From assembly GCA_018267515.1 (NCBI GenBank), contig JAFDYJ010000024.1:1-57393 (forward strand): DNA of 57,393 nucleotides, written 5' to 3'. Under the pieces are notes generated by a model that searched no databases, was not told where the DNA came from, and saw only the letters and a list, made by a program, of their open reading frames with translations. Numbering within the stretch: position 1 is the first letter of the stretch; every line of letters begins with the position of its first letter. Position numbers and translations under genes: made by a program. The stretch is from Bacteroidota bacterium (lineage in GTDB: Bacteria; Bacteroidota; Bacteroidia; Chitinophagales; Chitinophagaceae). Shown piece after piece: positions 44,928 through 54,023 of the stretch.

Positions 44928-45758
44928 ATGAAATTAACATTAGGCTTCAGCCCCTGTCCCAACGATACCTTCATCTTTGATGCACTGGTAAATAAAAAAA
45001 TTGATACAGCGGGTTTTGAATTTGAAATCTGCCTGGAAGATGTGGAAACACTTAATCAATGGGCAATGTCGGGGAAACTGGATATCACTAAATTGAGTTT
45101 CCCGGCGTTTTTTCAATCCCTGGACAATTATGTGTTGATGGAGTCAGGAAGTGCATTGGGAAAAGGTGTGGGACCGCTTTTAATTCAAAATTCAAATTTC
45201 AAATTTCAGGATGTAAAAGAACTTTCAGTAGCATTACCCGGTATTCATACAACCGCTCACCTTCTCTTCAGTTTCGCATACCCGGAAGCAAGGCATAAAG
45301 AATTCATGATTTTTTCAGTAATTGAAGATGCTGTAATAAAGGGTGATACCGATCTGGGTGTGATAATACATGAAAATCGTTTTACCTACCGGCAAAGAGG
45401 ATTACAGAAAGTAAGAGACCTTGGAGAATACTGGGAAGAGAAAATGAAAGTGCCAATACCATTAGGTGGAATTGCAATAAAAAGAGAACTGGCCAATAAA
45501 GTAGGTAATCAAATTGAAAAATTAATCCGGGAGAGTATAGAATACTCTTTCAATAACCGTCCGGCGATAAGTAGTTTTGTGAAACAACACTCACAAACCA
45601 TGAGTGAGCAAGTTATGCAGCAACATATAGATCTGTACGTTAATCATTATTCCTTAAACCTGGGACAGGAAGGGAAAAATGCAATAGAAATCTTACACCA
45701 GGTGTTCCTGTCAGCAAATAACAGAACGGCAATACCTGAAATGCCCTTATTCCATTAG
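44928..45758 (+). CDS. mqnD: 1,4-dihydroxy-6-naphthoate synthase MqnD
   Basis: MqnD converts cyclic de-hypoxanthine futalosine to 1,4-dihydroxy-6-naphthoate. The 276-residue product has the periplasmic-binding-like fold of the family: KLTLGFSPCPNDTFIFDALV, WAMSGKLDITKLSFPAFFQS, GSALGKGVGPLLI, VALPGIHTTAHLLF and PIPLGGIAIKREL. I chose ATG 44928; a GTG at 44919 would begin directly after the mqnB stop. Codons for QNSNFKFQD (about 45186-45212) consist of repeated TTCAAAATTC/CAAATTTC words like intergenic repeats. The operon ends here. Confidence 0.93.
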   Translation: MKLTLGFSPCPNDTFIFDALVNKKIDTAGFEFEICLEDVETLNQWAMSGKLDITKLSFPAFFQSLDNYVLMESGSALGKGVGPLLIQNSNFKFQDVKELSVALPGIHTTAHLLFSFAYPEARHKEFMIFSVIEDAVIKGDTDLGVIIHENRFTYRQRGLQKVRDLGEYWEEKMKVPIPLGGIAIKRELANKVGNQIEKLIRESIEYSFNNRPAISSFVKQHSQTMSEQVMQQHIDLYVNHYSLNLGQEGKNAIEILHQVFLSANNRTAIPEMPLFH

Positions 45759-45870
45759 AGATGAATCAATTTGAAAACCGGCCCGGGCATATACTGTTCT
45801 CCGGTATCAGTTTACACAGGCCTATAATTTCATTCACTAATGCTATTATACGTTGCAAAGATTAATCCTA

Positions 45871-46716
45871 TCATTTAGAATGAAAAGGCCTGACAAATTG
45901 TTCATAGATTTTTTCAGTTTGAGTATTTTGATATATTTTATTTTCAAATTGCCGCACCCACCGGATTCCAAAAATTGCATTCGTCAAAAAAACTTCATCA
46001 AAATCTTTTAAATCATTGATGGTTACAAATCCTTCCCGGATATCAAACTCCCCGGATGATTGCATTCCCTCTAAAAGGAATCTCCGCATAACGCCATTTA
46101 CACAACCTTCCGTCAGAGCCGGAGTGATAATCGTTTTTTCTTTTATAAGAAAAACGTTTGCAGTGGAAGCATCTGCAATACGGCCATTTACATTACAAAC
46201 AAGGCAGTCACTTTGCTTGTTAGCCATTGCAAAATTTTTTGCCATTACATAAGGAAGATAATTTGCAGATTTCAGGTTTGAAAAAGTATCACAGCTCTTT
46301 TGGGCATCGGGAAAAATGCCAATATGAAATCCTTTTTCATTCCAGGTTATAACAGAATCAGTCAACGGAATGGCTTCAATCAGGTATTGCAGATTTTCCT
46401 CTTTCTCATTTAACCTCCCATCGCCCCTAAAAACAGTGAGCCGGACTCGTCCCAGTTCACTGCACCGGTTTATAGTACACAATTCAAGTATTGAAGCAGA
46501 TAATCTTCGTTTATGTAAAGTAGTTATTCCTTTGAAACGTAAAATCCGTAACCCTGAAAACAATCTGTCAAAATGCAGTGATACTAAAAGAATTTTCCCA
46601 TTGATGACTTTAATTGTCTCAAATAAAGCGTCACCATACAGAAATCCACGGTTGGTAGGCAACAGAACAGGGCGGTCAGCCCTAAGTATTTTCCCATTCA
46701 GACAAATCCGATTCAT
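45871..46716 (-). CDS. Class IV aminotransferase (4-amino-4-deoxychorismate lyase/BCAT-like)
   Basis: The 281-residue PLP enzyme has the fold-type IV motifs: NRGFLYGDALFETIKV near 22-37, the PLP lysine K149 in NLKSANYLPYVMAKNFA, and ADASTANVFLIKEKTI with TEGCVNGVMRRFLLE, which supplies the cofactor glutamate. The family includes PabC lyase, branched-chain and D-amino-acid aminotransferases. The short length and the YGDALFET motif fit PabC best, but the reaction cannot be settled from sequence. It is convergent with mqnD. Confidence 0.85.
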   Translation of the reverse strand: MNRICLNGKILRADRPVLLPTNRGFLYGDALFETIKVINGKILLVSLHFDRLFSGLRILRFKGITTLHKRRLSASILELCTINRCSELGRVRLTVFRGDGRLNEKEENLQYLIEAIPLTDSVITWNEKGFHIGIFPDAQKSCDTFSNLKSANYLPYVMAKNFAMANKQSDCLVCNVNGRIADASTANVFLIKEKTIITPALTEGCVNGVMRRFLLEGMQSSGEFDIREGFVTINDLKDFDEVFLTNAIFGIRWVRQFENKIYQNTQTEKIYEQFVRPFHSK

Positions 46717-46784
46717 AGCTCCAAAGTAAAATAAAAAATGTCATCCCTTTTACAGAGACGACATTAAAGTCTGAATACTCAAGA

Positions 46785-47459
46785 TTAATGTTGTTCTACG
46801 ATCCCGGCTTTCACTGCATACATAACCAGGCCGGCCATTGATTTGGTTCCGGTTTTGGTTTTTAGTTTATCACGGATCGCTTCTACAGTACGGGGGCTGA
46901 GATCCACGATATCTGCAATTTCCTTTGTGCTCTTTTCATCGCACATAAGTTTGAGGATGGTAATTTCTTTTTCTGTCAACTGTACATCCTGGGGCATGGA
47001 CGACTCTTGTGTTCTTTTCGTTCTAAGACCGCTCAGCAAAGCTTTGTTGGTAAGTTCATTGAAGTAGAAATCCTGTTCAAACACACCTTTAATGGCTTCA
47101 TAAATCATTTCTGCGCCGGATTCTTTTGTAAGGTAAGAATTGGCTCCTATTTCCATCATCTTGGAAATAACAGAATGATCATTATGCATGGATAACATAA
47201 TCACCTTAACCTCCGGATACAGTTTTTTGATCTCAGGTAAAGTGGTTAACCCATCCATAATCGGCATTTGAATATCCAGTAATACAACATCCGGCTTAAT
47301 GTGCCTAAGAAGATTCAACAACTGCATACCATTCTCTGCTTCCGCTACCATTTGAATATCCTTGCGACTGGAGAGAGACGTTTTTACGCCGGTGCGAAAC
47401 AGTGCATGATCGTCTGCAATTGCTACTTTAATTACTGTGTTGCTGTCGTGATTTTTCAT
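46785..47459 (-). CDS. NarL/FixJ-family response regulator 1
   Basis: From ATG 47459 the protein has 224 residues; a longer frame upstream has no receiver homology. The receiver (about 10-128) shows VAIADDHALFRTG with the acidic pair, phospho-acceptor D62 in VVLLDIQMP, and lysine in YLTKES. A LuxR-type HTH follows (about 155-220; LTEKEITILKLMCDEKSTKE, LSPRTVEAIRDKL). It is a clear paralogue of the regulators at 48833-49489 and 51997-52647. No histidine kinase is adjacent on its strand. Confidence 0.9.
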   Translation of the reverse strand: MKNHDSNTVIKVAIADDHALFRTGVKTSLSSRKDIQMVAEAENGMQLLNLLRHIKPDVVLLDIQMPIMDGLTTLPEIKKLYPEVKVIMLSMHNDHSVISKMMEIGANSYLTKESGAEMIYEAIKGVFEQDFYFNELTNKALLSGLRTKRTQESSMPQDVQLTEKEITILKLMCDEKSTKEIADIVDLSPRTVEAIRDKLKTKTGTKSMAGLVMYAVKAGIVEQH

Positions 47460-47976
47460 GGATTTTGAAATTAAATAGTAAAATAAAAAGTAGTTGTTCT
47501 CGACTGCAAATTGAAAAATTCCGACAATATATCCCATAGTAGAACTACTTGATTTTGCATTTGCGGAATCTACCAGAGACATCCTGTACACAAAAGCGTA
47601 AAATGAATAAGAGGTTTTACGTGCAGAAACAATTGAAGATTTACTAAGAACCCGGTAAATACTGAAGTTCAAAAATCGGGCAGTTATCCTCTTGCATACA
47701 TTTCAGGTCGCAGTTATTTTTGTATTCGAAAGTTGATTGAAATAGGATGACTCGTTTACCTACTCATCCAATGTCCTGAACCGTCCAGAAATGTATTTCC
47801 AATACCTTTGAAAAACTAAACGACACTCTCCCTTCAGTCAACTTTCTCTTTTCTTAAAAATCCGTTTTTATAGTCCGGATACCAATGAAACACCAAAACA
47901 AGTAATTCCAGTACTCACTGTCCTTATGAAATTCAAAGTTTAACCTTTTTCTCTTTTTCATAACAGTAACGAAAAG
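47460..47976. other. Intergenic region between response regulator 1 and the methyltransferase terminator
   Basis: About 520 AT-rich bases lie upstream of response regulator 1 and downstream of the methyltransferase. I see no credible coding sequence. The short frame at 47854-48048 is considered spurious because it runs through the terminator hairpin. Promoter elements for the regulator are presumably present but I could not choose one. Confidence 0.35.
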
Positions 47977-47992
47977 CCCTCCTTCCGGAGGG
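47977..47992 (-). terminator. Rho-independent terminator of the methyltransferase gene
   Basis: CCCTCC-TTCC-GGAGGG forms a perfect 6-bp stem with a four-base loop. It lies 42 bases beyond the methyltransferase stop on the minus strand and is followed there by CTTTTCG. On the plus strand it is followed by TTTAGTTTTTT, so it could work in both directions. Confidence 0.7.
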
Positions 47993-48034
47993 TTTAGTTT
48001 TTTATTTAAATCTCTGTTATTGGGAGCTACTCTG

Positions 48035-48793
48035 TCATTTTCTGGCAATCAGGTAAGCACGGCTGTCACCCAGTGAAAACGGCTTTTTACCCGGAATTGT
48101 ATAAATTTCTTCCAGGGTCAGACCTGCAATTTTCAACATTGACTCCATTTCAGAAATTGAAAAAATATAATCAATACCGGTTTTTGTTTCAGTACTACCG
48201 TCAGGGCCAATCATGATGCTATGGGTTTCCATTCGTGTAGGATGAAACAGGAATTTGCTTTCGTTTAAAAACTTAATTCCTCCGATCACACTCCAGGATT
48301 GATCTCTGAAATGCCTGATCACAATTTCAGCCAAAGACCAGGTGTTGATCAGGAAATGTCCCCCCGGTTTTAAATGTGATGAGATATTATTTAAAATCTT
48401 TTGTACCCGGATCGCATCAAAAAAATTCAGACTATTTCCCATACAGATGGCAAGGTCAAATTCACCTTCTGCCTCATAGGTGGCAACATCAGACAGAATA
48501 GCAGAAACCGGTAACTTTTCCTGCTCTGCAGTCCTTTTAATCTCATTGATATAATCTGCTAAATTATCAACTGCTACTACTTCAACCTCTTTCCTTGATA
48601 ATGCAAGGGAATGCCTGCCATAACCACACATTATATCCAGTACCCGGCTTCCCGGCTGAAGTTTAAAGTATTGCATCATGAATTCTGTTTCCTTTGCAGT
48701 CAGTTCAGCAGGAATAACTGCTTTCCATATTTCTTTGTAATAGCCTTCAAAAAAGATATCATTAATATTTTCGGTAACTACAGGCTGTGGCAT
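48035..48793 (-). CDS. Class I SAM-dependent methyltransferase
   Basis: The 252-residue protein has the Rossmann methyltransferase core: motif I VLDIMCGYGRHSLALS (about 56-71), an acidic motif II in EVVAVDNLADYI, motif DLAICMGNSLNFF and the LKPGGHFLINTW segment. The substrate cannot be inferred. It lies between two minus-strand NarL regulators, 39 bases downstream of regulator 2, so it may be co-transcribed with it. A good hairpin terminator follows. Confidence 0.9.
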   Translation of the reverse strand: MPQPVVTENINDIFFEGYYKEIWKAVIPAELTAKETEFMMQYFKLQPGSRVLDIMCGYGRHSLALSRKEVEVVAVDNLADYINEIKRTAEQEKLPVSAILSDVATYEAEGEFDLAICMGNSLNFFDAIRVQKILNNISSHLKPGGHFLINTWSLAEIVIRHFRDQSWSVIGGIKFLNESKFLFHPTRMETHSIMIGPDGSTETKTGIDYIFSISEMESMLKIAGLTLEEIYTIPGKKPFSLGDSRAYLIARK

Positions 48794-48832
48794 TTCAGGA
48801 TAATTAATATATGTTCACGGTCTTGTTAAGCC

Positions 48833-49489
48833 TTATTCTAATAATTTATTTCTCGTTGCATACATAACAAGCCCGGCAATTGTTTTTGCACCTACTTTTT
48901 GCTTCATGTTCTGGCGGATTGTTTCAATAGTCCGGGGACTCAGGAAAATCTCTTTTGATATTTCCTCTGTGGTTTTATCGTCTGCAATCAGTTTTAAAAT
49001 TTTTAATTCCTTTTCAGAAAACTTTACAGGATTAGGATAAAACTGGCGCACTGACTTTTTATGTTGCAATTTCAAAAGGACTGCTTTGTTCACCAGTTCG
49101 TTGAAATAAAAATCATCATTCATGCATGTCAGGATTGCCTGGTAAATCTCTTCCGGATCCGTTGTTTTTGTGAGATAAGCATTGGCGCCCATTTCCATCA
49201 TCCTGGTAATCATTTCCTGGTCGTCATACATGGTGAGAACAATAATCTTGAGACTCTCATACTCCTTACGAATCATGCTGATTGCATTGATGCCATCTAC
49301 TTCCGGCATACGGATATCCATAAGTACCACATCCGGAATTTTGAGCTTTAGTTTATGCATCAGGTCTTTTCCATCCTCAGCTTCCCATAAAATTTTAAGG
49401 TACTCTTTGTCTTTTAAAGCCATCCGGATACCATCCCGGAATATTTTGTGATCGTCGGCAATTGCTACTTTAATTTGTTGAGCAGACAT
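48833..49489 (-). CDS. NarL/FixJ-family response regulator 2
   Basis: The 218-residue regulator has a receiver (VAIADDHKIFRDGIRMALKD, phospho-acceptor D58 in VVLMDIRMPEVDG, YLTKTTD) and a LuxR-type HTH (FSEKELKILKLIADDKTTEE, LSPRTIETIRQNM). It is a paralogue of regulators 1 and 3 with the same C-terminal AGLVMYATRNKLLE ending. A TAATTTTG box at 49538-49545 (minus strand) gives a leader of about 43 bases. The methyltransferase gene follows after 39 bases. No kinase is adjacent. Confidence 0.9.
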   Translation of the reverse strand: MSAQQIKVAIADDHKIFRDGIRMALKDKEYLKILWEAEDGKDLMHKLKLKIPDVVLMDIRMPEVDGINAISMIRKEYESLKIIVLTMYDDQEMITRMMEMGANAYLTKTTDPEEIYQAILTCMNDDFYFNELVNKAVLLKLQHKKSVRQFYPNPVKFSEKELKILKLIADDKTTEEISKEIFLSPRTIETIRQNMKQKVGAKTIAGLVMYATRNKLLE

Positions 49490-50321
49490 GGATGATGGTT
49501 AAAATAGTTATTGAAAGGGTTTGAAAAATTTTGTTGCCAAAATTAATTTTTTTATCTATTGCACTTGTTTTTATTTAATTCCACCAAATAATCAGCTTTC
49601 TTAAGCCTCATTTCTGAACTTTCGTAATAAAAAATCTCTACTATCGTAAATTTTCATTTCTTCATAAGTTAATCTACGAACATTATTAAATTCTGTATAT
49701 TCTATAATCCGGGTATGGATATTTTTCTATTGCCATTAATGTGCTCTTCTTCTATCTTTATTTCAGAGGAACGGTTAATTAATAATTCTAACTAAATGAA
49801 GAAAAAATCATTAGATCTTTACATTCGGGTGACCTCTGCGCTTAAAAACAGGAACGCTTAAGTGTCAATCTCTTCCATCCTGCCTTTCTATTGTAAATGA
49901 CTACTCATAACATAATAGTATTCCAACCTCTGAATATCACCCGGCTTATCCACATCTGTTAATAAAATGGCTAAAACAGTTGGTTTTTAAATTTTAATCA
50001 TTAATTTTACTACCGTAAAAATACTAATTATTACGAGTAATTGTACCCTTTATTGAAAAGTATCTCTACTTAGAATTTTTTCTGTAACCCAATACTGCAC
50101 TACACTACAGAGCTTTCTAAGAGTAAATACCGATAGGTGACCCTATTGAGAAGCGTCTTTTATAGGGCAATTTTTACATTGGGAATATTTCCAGAGAATT
50201 TTCTAAATCGTTACTGTTATGAAAAAAGTTAGTCGTATTTGGTTTCCTACTGAACCAATTGAGGAGTGGTAGGCTAAGTTCTATCTGAAAAACTATCCAG
50301 ATTTTAAAAGTTTTTCTATTT
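49490..50321. other. Long AT-rich divergent intergenic region
   Basis: These 832 bases separate response regulator 2 (minus) from the membrane-protein/kinase operon (plus). Only very short frames exist, for example 49796-49861 (21 codons, MKKKSLDLYIRVTSALKNRN then A) and 50219-50272 (17 codons, MKKVSRIWFPTEPIEEW). I cannot support either as a gene. A weak palindrome GATAGG-TGA-CCTATT-like occurs near 50130. The right end contains a TATTTTTG box at 50317-50324. Confidence 0.4.
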
Positions 50322-51053
50322 TTGGATAAAATCCAAACAATAGAAAAGCTTTTTTTATATATTGTCCTGTATTCTTACCTCCTACTTCCTCTAATCTTTT
50401 TCGTCACTCTTACCAGGTCAAAAAAGCTGATTACTTTCTGTATATACGGGCTTGTCGTTTTTTTACTTCTCAACCTGGGAAATCATCTTAAAGAAAGATT
50501 TTTATACCACTTAAGTAACAAAATCTTTGATCCCAATGATGAACTTTATATAAAGTCCTATACTATTTCATATACCTATATTGAGTATTTGTTTTTTACT
50601 CTTCTTCTATGGCGGGGAATAATAAATCAAAAATTCAGAACCAGCATAATAATTCTATCCTCATTGTTTTTCCTGTTTCTGATTTTCTTTTTTTTAAACA
50701 CATCCATTTCAAAAATTGATACAATCCCTATTGGAATTGAAACAATTCTTTTACTTGTATATATCCTGTTCTTTTTCTACCAGTATTTTAAGAAAATCGA
50801 TAACCGCTATATTTATAACGAACCCTGCTTCTGGGTTGCAGTAGGAATTTTGCTTTACCTGGGAGGCTCGTTTTTCTTTAATATTCTCGCCAATCACCTT
50901 AGTAACACGGAAATGATGAAATACTATTATGTAACCTATATAACAGAAATTATAAAGAATTTACTGCTTGCATTAGCGATGCTTATTTATGTCTTTCAAC
51001 CTAAGAAAACTACCGTAGTAAAACCAATACCCTATTTAGACATGACCTCATAA
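50322..51053 (+). CDS. Multi-pass membrane protein, possible sensor partner of the histidine kinase
   Basis: The 243-residue frame contains seven hydrophobic segments (for example LFLYIVLYSYLLLPLIFFVT, SSLFFLFLIFFFLN, LLLVYILFFFYQYF, FWVAVGILLYLGGSFFF) and a short basic tail. I recognise no family by name. The apparent start is TTG at 50322, overlapping a TATTTTTG -7-like box (50317-50324); if that box is used the real start must lie slightly downstream, at a non-ATG codon. It precedes by 24 bases a histidine kinase with only one membrane helix, which suggests a split sensor. Confidence 0.7.
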   Translation: MDKIQTIEKLFLYIVLYSYLLLPLIFFVTLTRSKKLITFCIYGLVVFLLLNLGNHLKERFLYHLSNKIFDPNDELYIKSYTISYTYIEYLFFTLLLWRGIINQKFRTSIIILSSLFFLFLIFFFLNTSISKIDTIPIGIETILLLVYILFFFYQYFKKIDNRYIYNEPCFWVAVGILLYLGGSFFFNILANHLSNTEMMKYYYVTYITEIIKNLLLALAMLIYVFQPKKTTVVKPIPYLDMTS

Positions 51054-51077
51054 CCTAACTGTTAATTACGACCCACT

Positions 51078-51911
51078 ATGTTTCTTCTTCAAGCTACCAC
51101 TTCTTCAGGCGACAACGTTTCGTTGGTGCTTTTTCTGGGAACTCTTGGTATGATGATCCTTACCATCGGGTTAATTCTCTTTATAATCTTTCACCAGCGT
51201 AAAGTAATCCGGTACCAGACCCGCCTGCAGCAGATGGAACAGGAACAACAGAAAATTCTCTTAAAAGCCTCTATCAGATTGCAGGAAGAAGAAAGACAAC
51301 GTCTTGCTGCAGACTTGCACGATGATGCCGGCCCTTTGCTGGCGACTGCCCGATTATACCTGAACGAAAACCTCGTGAACCAGGATAAAGCCACACAACT
51401 TCAATCCATTTTCCAGGCAAGACAGATAATTGATGATACTATTCAATTAATCCGGAATATCAGCCACAGCCTGTTACCACCCACCCTTAAAAATTTCGGA
51501 TTGGAATCTGCCATCAACGATTTATTCCAGAAATTAAGCGGATCAGGCAGTATCAATGCCAGTAGCCGGTTTCATGAATATAAAGAGCGCTTAAAATCTG
51601 ATAAAGAATTGATCGTTTTCCGGGTTGTGCAGGAGCTGGTCAATAATATTCTTAAGCATAGCAGTGCCAGCTTTATTCACCTGACTCAAAATGTTCATGA
51701 CGATAAATTTTATCTGCGCATTCATCACGATGGAAAGGGGCTGGTACAGGCAGATTTTGACAAGCTCAATAAAAGTAATACCGGGTTGGGTCTGAAAAAT
51801 ATCAGCAGCCGCCTGAAAGTCGTGCATGGTAATATAAATTTTGAAAAAGACATTTCACAGACCTATTATAAGGTGACCATTGAAATGCCTATAGACGAGC
51901 CCTATCAATAA
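51078..51911 (+). CDS. Histidine kinase of the NarX/HisKA_3 type
   Basis: The 277-residue protein has one N-terminal membrane helix (LVLFLGTLGMMILTIGLILF), a coiled-coil linker (QTRLQQMEQEQQKILLKASI), a HisKA_3 dimerisation helix with phospho-acceptor H81 (RQRLAADLHDDAGPLLATAR), and a HATPase domain (QELVNNILKHSSAS N-box; GLGLKNISSRLKVVHG G-box). There is no periplasmic or PAS sensor domain. It is flanked by a membrane protein and the NarL regulator at 51997, forming a three-gene operon whose natural partner is that regulator. Confidence 0.92.
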   Translation: MFLLQATTSSGDNVSLVLFLGTLGMMILTIGLILFIIFHQRKVIRYQTRLQQMEQEQQKILLKASIRLQEEERQRLAADLHDDAGPLLATARLYLNENLVNQDKATQLQSIFQARQIIDDTIQLIRNISHSLLPPTLKNFGLESAINDLFQKLSGSGSINASSRFHEYKERLKSDKELIVFRVVQELVNNILKHSSASFIHLTQNVHDDKFYLRIHHDGKGLVQADFDKLNKSNTGLGLKNISSRLKVVHGNINFEKDISQTYYKVTIEMPIDEPYQ

Positions 51912-51972
51912 TGTAAAAACGGTACAATCTTTGAAAAGTTGAAGACACGAAATTTGTATCCGTACAATTTGC

Positions 51973-51980
51973 TAAATTTG
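51973..51980 (+). promoter_or_regulatory. Possible -7 box upstream of response regulator 3
   Basis: TAAATTTG fits the consensus and lies 16 bases before the ATG at 51997, between the kinase and regulator genes. It could provide independent expression of the regulator. The best TTTG upstream (51953-51956) is only 16 bases away, so the -33 match is poor. Confidence 0.35.
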
Positions 51981-51996
51981 AACCATATCTGATACT

Positions 51997-52647
51997 ATGG
52001 GAATCATAAAAGTAGCCATCGCTGATGATCATAAAATTTTCAGGAAAGGGGTTATTCTTTCTTTACGTCCGTTTACCAATATTAAATTTGTACAGGAGGC
52101 AGAAAACGGAGATGACTTATTGAACGGATTGACTACTTCCGAGCCGGATGTAATATTAATGGATCTCAGGATGCCCGGTAAAGACGGTATAGAAACCACT
52201 AAAATAGTCAGTAAGCAATATCCGCAAATTAAAGTGTTGGTATTAAGCATGTATGAAGATGAGAGATTTGTGTATCACCTCATGGAGAATGGTGCCAACG
52301 GATACTTACTTAAAAACGCTGAGCCACAGGAAATCCGCCGGGCCATTATGGAAGTATATGAGAAAGGATATTATCTCAACAACTTTGTAAACAGAATTTT
52401 ACTTAAGAAATCTCATTCACGTCAAAAAGTAGTTCCTTCTCTTAATAGTGAAATTACATTAAGTGAAAAAGAAAAGGATGTGCTGCGCTATATATGCATG
52501 GAATTTACAGCCCAGGAAATAGCACAAAAAATGGAAATCAGCCCTAGAACCGTCGAAGCGATTAAGGATAGATTGATGGAACGCTTTGGAAGCAAGAACA
52601 CAGCCGGTCTCGTTTTCTTTGCTGTAAAAAATAACCTGATTGAATAA
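51997..52647 (+). CDS. NarL/FixJ-family response regulator 3
   Basis: The 216-residue protein has a receiver (VAIADDHKIFRKGVILSLRP, phospho-acceptor D56 in VILMDLRMPGKDG, GYLLKNA) and a LuxR-type HTH (LSEKEKDVLRYICMEFTAQE, ISPRTVEAIKDRL). It lies 85 bases after the kinase gene and is therefore its likely cognate regulator. It shares the AGLVFFAVKNNLIE ending with regulators 1 and 2, so the three arose by duplication. It converges with the DUF4296 gene. Confidence 0.92.
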   Translation: MGIIKVAIADDHKIFRKGVILSLRPFTNIKFVQEAENGDDLLNGLTTSEPDVILMDLRMPGKDGIETTKIVSKQYPQIKVLVLSMYEDERFVYHLMENGANGYLLKNAEPQEIRRAIMEVYEKGYYLNNFVNRILLKKSHSRQKVVPSLNSEITLSEKEKDVLRYICMEFTAQEIAQKMEISPRTVEAIKDRLMERFGSKNTAGLVFFAVKNNLIE

Positions 52648-52695
52648 TTCCCGACTCCCGTTTCCCTGTTAAGGGCATATTCGACCCATTATTGC

Positions 52696-53109
52696 TTATT
52701 CAAGAGCTTTAGGATTCAGTTTTCGTGTTCTTATATTTCTTATACTGTCAGGAATTTTTGGCGGTTCTAATTCCTCATTGATACCGGTTTTTCCTGCAAT
52801 TAATGAATCGAGCAGCGACCTCATTAAGTTGGAATGCTCTTTATAATACGAAAAGCTTTTAAGAAAAGCTTCTTTGCTGGTCTGATGAAGTTGAAAAATT
52901 TCTTTGTAATACCGGATAGACTCATCATTTTGATTCAGGGTGGAATCAGTCCTCCAGACATAAGCCCCGAGAAACTCATCGGCTCGAAAAAGATCCCATA
53001 GTATCCCAGCCATTTTCTTTTCCGGTATTATGCCATTAGGTATTTTTTCATTTTCTGAACAGGAAAAGAGCAATGCCGTAAAAATTAAAAATCTCAGGAA
53101 GCTTTTCAT
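52696..53109 (-). CDS. DUF4296 lipoprotein
   Basis: The 137-residue product has a lipobox-type signal (FLIFTALLFSCSENEK, cysteine near 17) and the DUF4296 body: IPEKKMAGILWDLFRADEFL, RYYKEIFQLHQTSKEAFLKS and FSYYKEHSNLM helices. It is probably a small outer-membrane or periplasmic lipoprotein of unknown function, common in Bacteroidota. It overlaps the DUF4835 gene by four bases (ATGA), so it is translated from the same operon as coaBC. Confidence 0.85.
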   Translation of the reverse strand: MKSFLRFLIFTALLFSCSENEKIPNGIIPEKKMAGILWDLFRADEFLGAYVWRTDSTLNQNDESIRYYKEIFQLHQTSKEAFLKSFSYYKEHSNLMRSLLDSLIAGKTGINEELEPPKIPDSIRNIRTRKLNPKALE

Positions 53110-54023
53110 TTCAACTCTTTGTAAGAAGCAATATTAGCAATATCAATTTTTTGAAGAATATCCTTTGCCCGGCTCTTCATTCCTGCATCCGCTTTACTCA
53201 AAACTTTAATTAGTTCCTGGCTTTTCCCCTGCAAAAAGAATGACAGGATCATTGAGTTGGGATTTTCTGCATTAATAGTATTTAAATAATTAATGCTGTT
53301 CATAATACCGTCACGGCCGGCATTTTCATTTTCATAAAAATTATCCAGTCCCGAGCGGTAGTAAGCATAAATGGCATCATGAATCAATGCAAACCGGTTA
53401 TTGTTCAGGTTCTCGGCCAGCCAATAACGATTGCGTTGTCCGTCAAAAGGCTTCCAGCCTGTAATGCTGCTGCCCTCCGGAGCATTATTCACAATATTCA
53501 AAGCTTTTTGAAAATACAACTCACCGCCTCTTGGGGAAAATGAATCATAATCAAACCCAAGAATAATATCAATGTAATAGGCAAACACAGCAGTAAGGTT
53601 TGCAGCAACAGGGTCGGCTCCCTGAACCCTGTTCTCATTGAATTCTATAGGCTGAAATTCCACATAACGAAAAGTAACGTCATCATCAAGATAATTGATG
53701 ATGGGGGACTCATAAGTGCTATTAAGAACAGGACGGGCAGCCTGTATAGTCAGCTTTCCTTTAAACACATTATTACCCAAATCCTGTTCAATATTCAGAA
53801 AAAAATTACATCTTATTTTTTCATTGACTTGGAAGTTATCTGAGGTCCATTTCCGATTGTTTAAAAAATTGGTAAGCCCGGTTTGCAGAGTTTGAAATAC
53901 TCTTTTATCCACCTGGGTACTGATTTTTGCTGCCGATACGCTTAATCGTGCCAGTATTTCCTGGCTATTGGATTTAAACGCAAAAAGAGAAAATAGTACC
54001 ACCCAAAATATTTTCTTATTCAT
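53106..54023 (-). CDS. DUF4835 family protein (annotated by some as T9SS protein PorD)
   Basis: The 305-residue protein has a signal peptide (IFWVVLFSLFAFKSNSQ) and the DUF4835 body: LSVSAAKISTQVDKRVFQTL, NNRKWTSDNF, FFLNIEQDL, YIDIILGFDYDSFSPRGGE and WKPFDGQRNRYWLAENL. The family is confined to Bacteroidota; I recall the name PorD for it in some databases, but I cannot confirm a T9SS role from sequence. Its position directly after coaBC (8-base overlap) and before DUF4296 (4-base overlap) is the usual order. Confidence 0.85.
   Translation of the reverse strand: MNKKIFWVVLFSLFAFKSNSQEILARLSVSAAKISTQVDKRVFQTLQTGLTNFLNNRKWTSDNFQVNEKIRCNFFLNIEQDLGNNVFKGKLTIQAARPVLNSTYESPIINYLDDDVTFRYVEFQPIEFNENRVQGADPVAANLTAVFAYYIDIILGFDYDSFSPRGGELYFQKALNIVNNAPEGSSITGWKPFDGQRNRYWLAENLNNNRFALIHDAIYAYYRSGLDNFYENENAGRDGIMNSINYLNTINAENPNSMILSFFLQGKSQELIKVLSKADAGMKSRAKDILQKIDIANIASYKELK

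Noticed and set aside
47854-48048. 64-codon minus-strand frame between response regulator 1 and the methyltransferase
   Set aside because: It overlaps the 3' end of the methyltransferase gene and runs through the terminator hairpin (its LNPPEGGLF segment is the hairpin translated). No homology or signal is visible.
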